Of a DNA stretch of 64,000 nucleotides, positions 17,609-25,727 are shown one piece after another; within the stretch, counting starts at the first letter, position 1, and the number at the start of each line of letters is the position of its first letter. Both the position numbers and the translations under genes were made by a program. The stretch comes from Bacillus sp. FJAT-29937. GTDB lineage: Bacteria; Bacillota; Bacilli; Bacillales; Cytobacillaceae. The stretch spans positions 71,507 to 135,506 of the forward strand of contig NZ_LMAS01000005.1 in the NCBI RefSeq assembly GCF_001509555.1, in the 5' to 3' direction. Under the pieces are notes generated by a model. It was given only the letters and a program-made list of their open reading frames with translations. It made no database searches and was not told the origin of the DNA.

Positions 17609-18244
17609 TTGAGGAAGCTAATCGTTATTCTGTTCGGTCTTTTGTTAGTGGGCTGTGACAAGGAGGTTAGTACAATAACTGATGACATTACTTCCCCTGA
17701 AATGAGAAAGGTAACACCAATGGACCATCACTTCTTAGTTGAATGGCTTTCTGACGCAATGGATAGAGGGAACCATGATTTTGATACCGGGACTCATGGC
17801 GAATTGGTAATAGATCCAAAATCTGCTCCACTTGAACGAGGAGATGTTGTTTATTATAAGATGTTCGAAACGGCAATTAAAAAGAACCCAGAGATTCCAA
17901 AAAATTATTTAGGAAGAGTTGTAGGTTTACCCGGTGAGACAATTGAAATCAAGGATGGTCACGTTTATATTGATCATAAGAAATTGGATACATTTTATGG
18001 AGTGGCTACTATAAGGGGAATGGAAGAAGAGGAGTATTTAGATCAAGCTGATTTGAGTCATGTTAATGATTTAGCTTGGGTTAAGAGTTACTTTAATTTC
18101 AATTTGGAACCTATAAAAGTTGATGAAGAAACGGTCTTTGTTTTGGTTGACCACTGGTGGCGGGGGACAGATAGCAAAGATTTCGGTTTGCTGCCGATGG
18201 AAAGGATACAAGGGAAAGTGTTAGGTTATTCGGATGAATTTTAA
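17609..18244 (+). CDS. S26 signal-peptidase-like lipoprotein without the catalytic dyad
   Basis: This 211-residue lipoprotein has the lipobox LLVGC (Cys16). The rest resembles an S26 signal peptidase core: RGDVVYYK, then RVVGLPGETIEIKDGHVYID. In active enzymes a SMxPT motif holds the Ser and a Lys precedes the RVxGLPGD box. Here the first region reads GTHGELVID and the Lys position is Gly (YLGRVVG), so peptidase activity is unlikely. TTG is the start, 8 bases behind AAAGGAG; an extended -10 (TGGTATAAT) lies at 17579-17587. Confidence 0.7.
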   Translation: MRKLIVILFGLLLVGCDKEVSTITDDITSPEMRKVTPMDHHFLVEWLSDAMDRGNHDFDTGTHGELVIDPKSAPLERGDVVYYKMFETAIKKNPEIPKNYLGRVVGLPGETIEIKDGHVYIDHKKLDTFYGVATIRGMEEEEYLDQADLSHVNDLAWVKSYFNFNLEPIKVDEETVFVLVDHWWRGTDSKDFGLLPMERIQGKVLGYSDEF

Positions 18245-18442
18245 ACTGAAAGCCATAGAAATTATTTTTGAAGAGTTGGAGAATCATTGGAAGGGCAAAG
18301 CCCGATGAAAAGTGAGAGATGAATTATTGAACAAACAGATGCAAAAGTTTAAGACTTGGATCTCAGCATCGATCATTTTTATTAAGCGAACGGTGCAGTT
18401 TATAGAACAATTTTTCTTAATATAGGGGGAGAAGGTGGAAAT

Positions 18443-18979
18443 ATGAACGAACTTAGATTCAGAAAATTTGAAAGTGAAATATCTGAATTAGTTTCATTTA
18501 TGACAAATAATTCATGGGATTATCACTCAGACCCAAAACCTACGGAAGAACAAATTGTTAAGGCATACCATAAAGGTTGGTACCAGGAAGATAGGGAGAC
18601 TTTTTGGATAGAAAATATAAATGAAAAAATGGGATTAATTATTATTCATGATATCAATGACACAATCCCCTTATTTGACATTCGTATAGCAGATAATGTT
18701 AGAGAGAAAGGTTTTGGTACAAAAGCTGTCAAATGGATTACGGATTATATTTTTAATTTACCAGATAAAAAAATACGAATTGAGGCACATACTCGAAGTG
18801 ATAATTTAGCTATGAGAAAAACACTTTATAACTGTGGGTTTGTTAAAGAAGGATATTTAAGACATGCATGGGAGAATAAAGATGGTAGTGTTTCAGACTC
18901 TATTTGTTTTGCAATGATTAGAAGTGACTGGGAAAATGAAGTAATAACTCCAATAAAATTTAATGAATTGCCATATTAA
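18443..18979 (+). CDS. GNAT-family N-acetyltransferase
   Basis: This 178-residue protein has the GNAT fold with the acetyl-CoA loop VREKGFGTKAVKWI and the RimJ/RimL-type C-terminal motif NLAMRKTLYNCGFVKEGYLR. The substrate is unknown; close types acetylate protein N-termini or small amines. GGGGAGAAGG precedes the ATG. It stands alone, with about 200 bp of non-coding DNA upstream. Confidence 0.8.
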   Translation: MNELRFRKFESEISELVSFMTNNSWDYHSDPKPTEEQIVKAYHKGWYQEDRETFWIENINEKMGLIIIHDINDTIPLFDIRIADNVREKGFGTKAVKWITDYIFNLPDKKIRIEAHTRSDNLAMRKTLYNCGFVKEGYLRHAWENKDGSVSDSICFAMIRSDWENEVITPIKFNELPY

Positions 18980-19102
18980 TACACACCTAATTTAGCTAAC
19001 AGGGTCCGGTTGTTCAATAAAAACAGTCGCTTATTGTGCTAACAATGCAGCTTGGATGGCAGGAATCTAAAAGGGTATTTTCATTTTTTGGAGGGGATTA
19101 TT

Positions 19103-19642
19103 ATGAACATCGGAAACGAATATTTAAGAAATATAATTGAAAGATTTAATAGTGTTAAAAGCCTTGGAGATAAGGCAATCAATCAGTTATCGGAAAAGGA
19201 ATTACATTGGACTTATAATAACGAGTCTAATAGTGTTGCCATAATAGTAAAGCATTTAAGCGGAAATATGGTTTCAAGGTGGACTGACTTTTTAACATCA
19301 GATGGGGAAAAAGAATAAAGAAATCGAGAGGAAGAATTTGTAGACGATTTATCTTCGAAATCTGAATTAATGATGGTTTGGGAAAAAGGCTGGAAAGTCC
19401 TGATTGCAACATTAACTGGTTTAAGTGAGCAAGATTTATTAAAAAATATTTCCATTCGTGGAGAAAATCATATGGTCATAGAGGCAATTGAAAGGCAAAT
19501 GGCACATTACGCATATCATGTCGGGCAAATTGTTTATATTGGCAAACAATTAAAGGACAACAACTGGAAAAGTCTAAGCATTCCAAAAGGAAAATCGGAA
19601 GAATACTTAAAGGAAATGCTTGAAAAACATCAAGATAAATAG
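19103..19642 (+). pseudogene. DinB/DUF1572-family gene interrupted by one stop codon
   Basis: A single frame from ATG 19103 to 19642 encodes a DUF1572 DinB-fold protein of about 179 residues. It has a conserved VKHLSGNM helix and HYAYHVGQIVYIGK with metal-ligand His residues. A TAA at 19316-19318 cuts it after DGEKE, where relatives continue with a short motif such as WRNR; RNREEEFVDD follows directly in frame. No frameshift is needed. It is either a recent nonsense mutation or a sequencing error. Confidence 0.8.
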
Positions 19643-19669
19643 GGTAAGACGGATAAATATCTAAACAAC

Positions 19670-19706
19670 AACAGGAACTGTCATGGAGATAGTTCCTGTT
19701 TCTCTT
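19670..19706 (+). terminator. Terminator
   Basis: AACAGGAACT (19670-19679) and AGTTCCTGTT (19691-19700) form a perfect 10-bp stem followed by TCTCTTT. Confidence 0.75.
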
Positions 19707-19819
19707 TAGTATTCAACTATCGGGCGCTTGATAAAGCCTATAAATATATCCTCTACAGGCAGTGCAAAGTAATACAGCAGCTTATTACCCATTTCTAAGA
19801 AAATGCGATTCATAAAGCG

Positions 19820-20115
19820 TTCATGACAACCGTTTCTTGCACTTTTCAAGAAAACGCGTTCCATGAAAGGTTCATGACAACCGTTTCTTGCACTTTCCCA
19901 AGAAACGCGTTCTATGAAAGGTTTATGATGACCGTTTCTTGTACTCTCCTAAGGAAACACGCTCCATGAAGGCTTCATAACAACCATTTCGAGTACTCTT
20001 CCAGGAAAACACGCTCCATGAAGTGTCCATGACAACTGTTTTCGGCATTCTCCTATGAAAACACGTTCCATGAAAGGCTCATGATTACCGTTTCGGGCAC
20101 TTTCCTATAAAAAAG
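19820..20115. repeat. Tandem array of ~51-bp double-hairpin units
   Basis: Five full units (starting 19820, 19871, 19922, 19973, about 20025) and partial units at both ends repeat with a 51-53 bp period. Each holds CGTTTCTTG...CAAGAAACG (perfect in unit 2). Junctions hold CATGAA-AGG-TTCATG. In unit 5 the stem has become TGTTTTC/GAAAACA, a paired change. The array fills the gap before the DUF3231 gene; 19707-19800 shows nothing else. Confidence 0.8.
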
Positions 20116-20192
20116 TTACATTTTGTTCATTTATACTTTTCTCCATTTAGGGAAATATTATTCCATAATGTATGACATAGGAGGTTTTCTTA

Positions 20193-21200
20193 ATGGAGGA
20201 TAAAACAAATATCCCATTAACTGCTGCGGAAATGTCTAGTTTATGGCTGCAGTACATTGACGATACATTGGCAGTTTGTGTGAACAGATATTTTTTAGAA
20301 AAAGTTGAAGATGAGGAAGTACGTCCTATTGTTGAATGGACGCTGGATACAGCTAAAGAAAATATTTCTATCGCACAAAAATTATTTAAAAAAGAGGATT
20401 TTCCCATACCTGTTGGATTCACGGAACAAGATGTAAACCCGCAAGCTCCAAGGCTTTTTTCCGATACATTTTTCTTAATGTATTTACGTCAATTGTCTAT
20501 TCTCGCAATGGTGACTAATAGCTCCGCACTTGGATTAGCTGCACGGCCGGATGTGGTTGATTTTCATAAACGCGTACTAAAGAAGGCGGTTGAATTGCAG
20601 GATAGAACACGCGATTTAATGTTAAAGCAAGGGACTTATATAAGACCCCCTTATATCTCGACTCCTGAAAGGATCGATTTCGTGGAAAAGCAACATTTCT
20701 TAGCTGGTTTTTTTGGAAAAAAACGTTCAATTACCTCAGTGGAGATCACTCATTTATTTTTAAATACTCAAACAAATTCCATTGGAAAAGCTTTAATAAC
20801 AGGATTTGCTCAGACTGCTCAAAATGAAGAAGTAAAAAAGTATTTTTTAAAGGGGAAAGATCTTTCTCAAAAATTTGTAGAGACATTTAGCAATATTTTA
20901 ATAAAGGAAGATCTTCCTGCTCCTATGGGTTGGGATTCGGCTGTTTCAGATTCAACAGCAAATGTATTTTCGGATAAATTAATGATGTATCATATTACAG
21001 CCATGATTGCCGCGGGAATTGGAAACTTTGGCATGGCACTAGCAGCAAGTTCAAGAAGAGATTTAGGGTTAAAATATGCGTCGTTAATTCCGGAAATCTC
21101 ACTGTATGCCGAAGATGGAGCTAAAATCATGATTAAACACGGTTGGATGGAGGAGCCTCCACAATCAGATGACAATGACGAATTAGTAAAGAATAAGTGA
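20193..21200 (+). CDS. DUF3231 family protein, first paralogue
   Basis: This 335-residue protein matches DUF3231, a Bacillus family of all-helical proteins. It contains two internal repeats of about 165 residues, each starting with an LTAAE/ITSVE-type helix and containing a PxPxGf/w motif (FPIPVGF and LPAPMGW). The fold recalls ferritin-like bundles, but metal ligands cannot be assigned by eye. Function unknown. AGGAGG precedes the ATG. A paralogue follows within 120 bp. Confidence 0.8.
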   Translation: MEDKTNIPLTAAEMSSLWLQYIDDTLAVCVNRYFLEKVEDEEVRPIVEWTLDTAKENISIAQKLFKKEDFPIPVGFTEQDVNPQAPRLFSDTFFLMYLRQLSILAMVTNSSALGLAARPDVVDFHKRVLKKAVELQDRTRDLMLKQGTYIRPPYISTPERIDFVEKQHFLAGFFGKKRSITSVEITHLFLNTQTNSIGKALITGFAQTAQNEEVKKYFLKGKDLSQKFVETFSNILIKEDLPAPMGWDSAVSDSTANVFSDKLMMYHITAMIAAGIGNFGMALAASSRRDLGLKYASLIPEISLYAEDGAKIMIKHGWMEEPPQSDDNDELVKNK

Positions 21201-21320
21201 AGTTACTACAATTGAAGAAAATGATAAAAAATAACTCTCTTTGAGCTTAGCTCCTGTATAATATACAGTTATTTACAAAGTATAATAAGGGGTGTATTTA
21301 ATCTTTGGGGGTAACTAATT

Positions 21321-22343
21321 ATGGCCGAAAACCATATAAATTTAACTTCTGCTGAAATAGCTTCAATTTGGACTGACTATATGAACGATAGTATGGCAAA
21401 ATGCGTTGTTGGTTATTTCTTAAAGGTTGTTGAGGATGAGGAAATCCGTCCAATTCTGCAAATGGCTTATGATATTGCGGCTACCCATATTGAAAAGCTC
21501 ACTCATCTTTTTCAAAAGGAGCAGCTGCCACTCCCTACAGGATTTACAAGCGAAGATGTGAATGTGAATGCACCGCGTTTATATACCGACGTATTTATGC
21601 TTATGTATGCAAATCATATGGCAAAGGCAGGAATGCTTGGCTATAGCGGCTTTGTTGCGATGAGTTCTAGAAAGGATACGAGAGCCTATTTCATGGAAGC
21701 ACTTGCGGCGACAGCAAACCTTTATGACAAGAGTACAGATGTAGCCCTTTCAAAAGGTGTATTTGTTCGGGCTCCTTTTATATCCTATCCAACTGAAACG
21801 GATTTTGTAGATAGCAAAAAGTATTTAAGTGGTTTAAATCCGTTCAGTGATAAGAGACCGTTAAATGCGATTGAAATCGCCAGTGTATTTATGAATACGT
21901 TAACGAATCAAATTGGAACGAAACTTGCTTTAAGTTTTGCCCAAATATCCCCAAGAAAAGATGTTCAAAAATGGATGCTGCGAGGGAAAGATATAGCACA
22001 AAAACATCTTGGTGTATTCACACAGGTTTTGATCGATAATGATTTGCAACCGCCAATTTCATCAGATAATTTTATTACTGATTCGATCATTCAGCCATTT
22101 TCAGACAAGCTTACGATGTTCCATATGATATTACTAACTTCAGCAGGAATAGGGAATTATGCCACAGCAGCAGCTGTTAGCCAACGAAGTGATCTTGTCA
22201 TGAATTACGAACGTCTGTCACTTGAAATTGGACAATTTGCCAAAGATGGTGCTGATATTATGATTCAAAACGCCTGGTTAGAACAGCCTCCGGGAACATT
22301 GGATAAAACAAAACTGGCAAAAAATAAAAATAAAAATAGTTAG
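21321..22343 (+). CDS. DUF3231 family protein, second paralogue
   Basis: This 340-residue protein has the same two-repeat layout as its neighbour (LTSAEIASIW...PLPTGF and NAIEIASVF...LQPPIS). It is a tandem duplicate with clear divergence, so the duplication is not recent. GGGGG lies about 10 bases before the ATG, and its own AT-rich promoter region probably precedes it. A strong bidirectional terminator follows. Confidence 0.8.
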   Translation: MAENHINLTSAEIASIWTDYMNDSMAKCVVGYFLKVVEDEEIRPILQMAYDIAATHIEKLTHLFQKEQLPLPTGFTSEDVNVNAPRLYTDVFMLMYANHMAKAGMLGYSGFVAMSSRKDTRAYFMEALAATANLYDKSTDVALSKGVFVRAPFISYPTETDFVDSKKYLSGLNPFSDKRPLNAIEIASVFMNTLTNQIGTKLALSFAQISPRKDVQKWMLRGKDIAQKHLGVFTQVLIDNDLQPPISSDNFITDSIIQPFSDKLTMFHMILLTSAGIGNYATAAAVSQRSDLVMNYERLSLEIGQFAKDGADIMIQNAWLEQPPGTLDKTKLAKNKNKNS

Positions 22344-22350
22344 GCTGCAA

Positions 22351-22384
22351 AACCAAGGGTCTCCCACATTGAAGACCCTTGGTT
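22351..22384. terminator. Bidirectional terminator
   Basis: AACCAAGGGTCT (22351-22362) and AGACCCTTGGTT (22373-22384) form a perfect 12-bp stem between convergent genes. Confidence 0.75.
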
Positions 22385-22393
22385 ATTCACATT

Positions 22394-22870
22394 CTAAAAG
22401 AAAATCCTTCCGACACTGATGAGATTATTAAGAAGCCCCAGCCCGCCTAATGCTCCTTTTCCCACCTTGAGTAAACCTCCAAACATCCCCGGTCGGCCTT
22501 GCCCCATGAAATTCCCCCAGCCCATCGGAACTCCCTGATTCCAGCTGACTGGATTTCCATATACTCCCCAACCACCCATATGCCCTTGGGTATACATACC
22601 TGATTGATTTACTGGCCCCGAATGTCCTTGCGCACTAAAACTCGCTTGATTTCCATTTGTGGCCCAATTAACTGGATGTCCCGGACCGCCGAAGCCCGCT
22701 AGACTTCCAGGACTCAACCAACCTGCTTTATAAACTTGACCACTCCAGCCTGCCGGACTTTCAAAATCATTCTCTTGGTTAAGGGTCTGTAAGTGTAATG
22801 GTGGTGCAGAAAATTGATTATGATAAGGCTGGCTTTGTCTCCTTAAAATCGTATACCTATAATGGTCCAT
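22394..22870 (-). CDS. Gly/Trp/Gln-rich hypothetical protein, possibly spore-associated
   Basis: This 158-residue protein is low in complexity and rich in Gly, Asn, Gln and Trp, with a hydrophobic Gly-rich C-terminus (GALGGLGLLNNLISVGRIFF). Several Bacillus spore-coat or surface proteins have such composition, but no family is recognised. ATG 22870 is preferred over ATG 22876 because GAGGAGAG lies 7 bases before it. It is monocistronic. Confidence 0.55.
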   Translation of the reverse strand: MDHYRYTILRRQSQPYHNQFSAPPLHLQTLNQENDFESPAGWSGQVYKAGWLSPGSLAGFGGPGHPVNWATNGNQASFSAQGHSGPVNQSGMYTQGHMGGWGVYGNPVSWNQGVPMGWGNFMGQGRPGMFGGLLKVGKGALGGLGLLNNLISVGRIFF

Positions 22871-22995
22871 TTGCATACTCTCCTCATCTTAAAAACCCCA
22901 TGTTAAGGATAGGGTATGCATATTGGCTTTTTCTGGATGGTCAAATAACTATGTGCAAAGGCTAATGTAAAAATAATAAAATCTGCCGTGATGAA

Positions 22996-23589
22996 CTAAG
23001 CAAAAGTAGTAAAAAAATCTATCGTTTTGCTAAATGCTGCATGTGCTGATTTTTCATTGTATTTTGGGGAGTACGGATCACTAAATCCATGTTGTCCATT
23101 AAATTTATATATATCAATCTTCTTTTCTTCTAAGCGTAAAATAAGATCTTCAACATTAAATGATGGCTCTTCTGCAAAGAACAACAATGTCGGGCATAAT
23201 GGCCTTTTTTCTATAAAATCTCTAATTCGCGATCCATAATATCCGACAATTCCATCAAGACCTTCATCCTCACAACATAACCAAGCAACAGATGCCCCAA
23301 CGCTGAATCCAATAATAAATACTTTTTTATATTTGTCTTTTATCTCCAATAATACTCTTTTAACTATTTTAGAAGCATAATCGAAACCGATGTTATCCAT
23401 AAAATGTCGATAAGCGTCTTTTTCTTGAGAATAATTAAAAGGCCCATCTTGCTTTAATAAATTTGGACAAATAACATCAAAGCCTTTTTCTGATAAAGAT
23501 TGACAAAAATCTTTTATATGACGGTTAATCCCATAAATCTCATGAACGACAATGATCGCTGTGTCCGACTGATTATGTATGTTTATCAA
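22996..23589 (-). CDS. Dienelactone-hydrolase-family alpha/beta hydrolase
   Basis: This 197-residue protein fits the dienelactone hydrolase fold, with an early strand VVHEIYGINRHIKDFC, the nucleophile elbow GFSVGA (Ser in place of the Cys of true dienelactone hydrolases) and GQHGFSDP carrying the catalytic His. The acid residue region reads AEEPSF, so the triad acid may be Glu. Substrate unknown. It starts at TTG behind GGAGG and is divergent from the RNase J gene. Confidence 0.75.
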   Translation of the reverse strand: MINIHNQSDTAIIVVHEIYGINRHIKDFCQSLSEKGFDVICPNLLKQDGPFNYSQEKDAYRHFMDNIGFDYASKIVKRVLLEIKDKYKKVFIIGFSVGASVAWLCCEDEGLDGIVGYYGSRIRDFIEKRPLCPTLLFFAEEPSFNVEDLILRLEEKKIDIYKFNGQHGFSDPYSPKYNEKSAHAAFSKTIDFFTTFA

Positions 23590-23732
23590 AATATACCTCC
23601 AATCGACTTATTTCTCATTATTGTATTACACTCGGCAAAATAATTTTATATAGGAAGCTCGAATATCTCCCACTGATAAAGGGAAACGCAAAGGGCATAT
23701 TAAGATTATATTTAAAGTGGGAGGAAATACAA

Positions 23733-25406
23733 TTGAGTACAAAAGAGAATGCGTTATCTATCTTCGCTTTAGGCGGCTTGAATGAAATTGGGAAAAATAT
23801 GTATGCAATCGAATATTCAAATGATATTGTTATTATCGATTGTGGAAATAAGTTTCCAGATGAAAGTTTATTAGGAATTGATTTGATAATTCCTGATATC
23901 ACTTACTTAGTAGAAAATAAGGATAAAGTCAAGGCTTTGATTGTCACACATGGGCATGAAGATCATATCGGGGGGATCCCATTTTTCTTAAAAAAATTGA
24001 ATATTCCCGTTTATGCCACACGTTTTACACTTGGATTAATTGAAATCAAATTAAAAGAACACAAGCTTCTAAGAGAAAGTAAACTGGTTGAAATCAACTC
24101 AAACTCAATACTAAAATTCGGTGAAATGAGTGTGAGTTTTTTCAAAGTGATCCATAGTATTCCTGATTGCTTAGGCATGGTCTTCCGCACACCAGCAGGA
24201 AATATTGTGCATACGGGGGATTTCAAATTCGATTTAACCCCTGCGAATAAGGAGCATGCCGATATTCATAAAATGGCTGAAATCGGCCAAGAAGGCGTCT
24301 TACTTCTATTGTCTGAAAGTACGAATGCAGAGCGTCCCGGTTTAAGCCCATCGGAACAAATGGTAGGTGACCATGTGGAAGCAGCTTTCATGAAAGCTAA
24401 ACGCAAAGTGATTGTTTCTACCTTTGCTTCGAATATTAGCCGTGTTCAGCAAGTCGTCCTTGCAGCGCATAAAACAAATCGAAAGCTGGCGTTACTTGGG
24501 CGAAGTATGGTGAATGTTGTAGAGGTGGCGATGGATCGTGGATATTTAACCGTTCCTGATGGAATGTTAATCGCCCCACAAGAAATTAATGAAATGCCGC
24601 CTGAGAAGGTAGCTATTTTATGTACGGGAAGTCAAGGAGAACCATTGGCTGCTCTTGCCCGCCTCTCCACTGGAAACTTTCGGGGAGTCGACATTTTGCC
24701 TGAAGATACGGTTATCCTTGCAGCAGGTCCAATACCTGGGAATGAACGTAATGTCACAAGTATCGTAGACAACTTATTTGCACTTGGAGCTAAAGTGATA
24801 TATGGAACTGGAAGTACATCCGGCATGCATGTTTCCGGCCACGGTTATCAGGAAGATTTAAAACTTATGCTTACATTAATGAAACCGACATATTTTATTC
24901 CCATTCACGGTGAATTTAGAATGCTGCATCATCACCGTTTGTTAGCTGAATCCGTTGGAGTAGAAAAAGGAAACACGTTTATCATCAATAATGGCGATGT
25001 AGTGGAAATTGAAAATGGCATCGCACGCCAAACTAGGACCGTACCCGTCGGAAATACATACGTAGAAGGCGGAGATGTCGGAAATATTGGGGATTATGTA
25101 TTACGGGACAGAAAACAGCTGTCTGAGGACGGAATGTTCATGATTATTGTAACGATAAGCAAAGCCGATAGAAAGTTGATGACGGAACCCGAAACGTTTT
25201 CCCGCGGATTTACAGATCATCGAGATTTCTCGGAGCTTCGCAAAAATGTAAATGAACTCACTGTAAACATTGTTGACGAGCTCCAAGAAGCAAATCGAAA
25301 CTCAAGAAATGTAATGAAAAAACAAATAAAAAAGTCAATACGAGAATACGTATATTCACAAACTAAAAAAAATCCAATGATTGTTCCTATCCTTATTGAA
25401 ATTTAA
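23733..25406 (+). CDS. Ribonuclease J family protein (additional paralogue)
   Basis: This 557-residue protein has the metallo-beta-lactamase/beta-CASP layout of RNase J. HGHEDH is at residues 73-78, HTGDFKFD further on, a beta-CASP insert follows, then HVSGHG and PIHGEFRML. A C-terminal dimerisation domain ends MIVPILIEI as in RnjA and RnjB. It is roughly equally distant from both in memory-based comparison, so it is probably a third paralogue and not the core gene. The TTG start follows GGGAGG. RNase J proteins perform 5' exonucleolytic and endonucleolytic RNA decay. Confidence 0.85.
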   Translation: MSTKENALSIFALGGLNEIGKNMYAIEYSNDIVIIDCGNKFPDESLLGIDLIIPDITYLVENKDKVKALIVTHGHEDHIGGIPFFLKKLNIPVYATRFTLGLIEIKLKEHKLLRESKLVEINSNSILKFGEMSVSFFKVIHSIPDCLGMVFRTPAGNIVHTGDFKFDLTPANKEHADIHKMAEIGQEGVLLLLSESTNAERPGLSPSEQMVGDHVEAAFMKAKRKVIVSTFASNISRVQQVVLAAHKTNRKLALLGRSMVNVVEVAMDRGYLTVPDGMLIAPQEINEMPPEKVAILCTGSQGEPLAALARLSTGNFRGVDILPEDTVILAAGPIPGNERNVTSIVDNLFALGAKVIYGTGSTSGMHVSGHGYQEDLKLMLTLMKPTYFIPIHGEFRMLHHHRLLAESVGVEKGNTFIINNGDVVEIENGIARQTRTVPVGNTYVEGGDVGNIGDYVLRDRKQLSEDGMFMIIVTISKADRKLMTEPETFSRGFTDHRDFSELRKNVNELTVNIVDELQEANRNSRNVMKKQIKKSIREYVYSQTKKNPMIVPILIEI

Positions 25407-25451
25407 AAAGAGGAAGATTTGAAAAATTGAATTCATTGATCTTCAAAAATC

Positions 25452-25513
25452 GGGCGTTATGAATTTACTAAAACTTGTTTTTAAGTGAAATTTTTAGTAT
25501 TTCATAAACGCCC
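25452..25513 (+). terminator. Long hairpin downstream of the RNase J gene
   Basis: GGGCGTTATGAA-TTTACTAAAA (from 25452) pairs with TTTTAGTATTTCATAA-ACGCCC (to 25513), about 20 bp with one bulge, followed by TTTCAAG. It may terminate or be a structured 3' UTR. The gap 25407-25727 also holds a second small hairpin at 25664-25680. Confidence 0.5.
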
Positions 25514-25663
25514 TTTCAAGTATGAAATTACTCTTTATCCTCTGAATGCAAATTCGATTCCACTCCAGCGAAAAGAACAAATGAAAATTAAGTGTAAGTC
25601 CCACCTAAAATTACTCTCAATAAAGCAATCTTATTTTTTGACCAACGATTGTAGACGTAAAAA

Positions 25664-25680
25664 AGCAAGGAATCCTTGCT
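25664..25680 (-). terminator. Small hairpin with T run on the minus strand
   Basis: AGCAAGG-AAT-CCTTGCT is a 7-bp stem. Six A precede it on the plus strand, so it resembles a terminator for leftward transcription; no leftward gene is near. Confidence 0.35.
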
Positions 25681-25727
25681 AGCTTTCTTCATTAATTGTG
25701 CGAAAATTTAAATAAGGAGGGAAGGAA

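Noticed and set aside
19820-20115. Regular repeats that might be taken for a CRISPR array
   Set aside because: The whole 51-bp unit is repeated, with no unique spacers between short identical repeats, and no cas genes are nearby.
25485-25682. 65-residue open frame after the RNase J gene
   Set aside because: It overlaps the long hairpin, has no ribosome-binding site and no known family.
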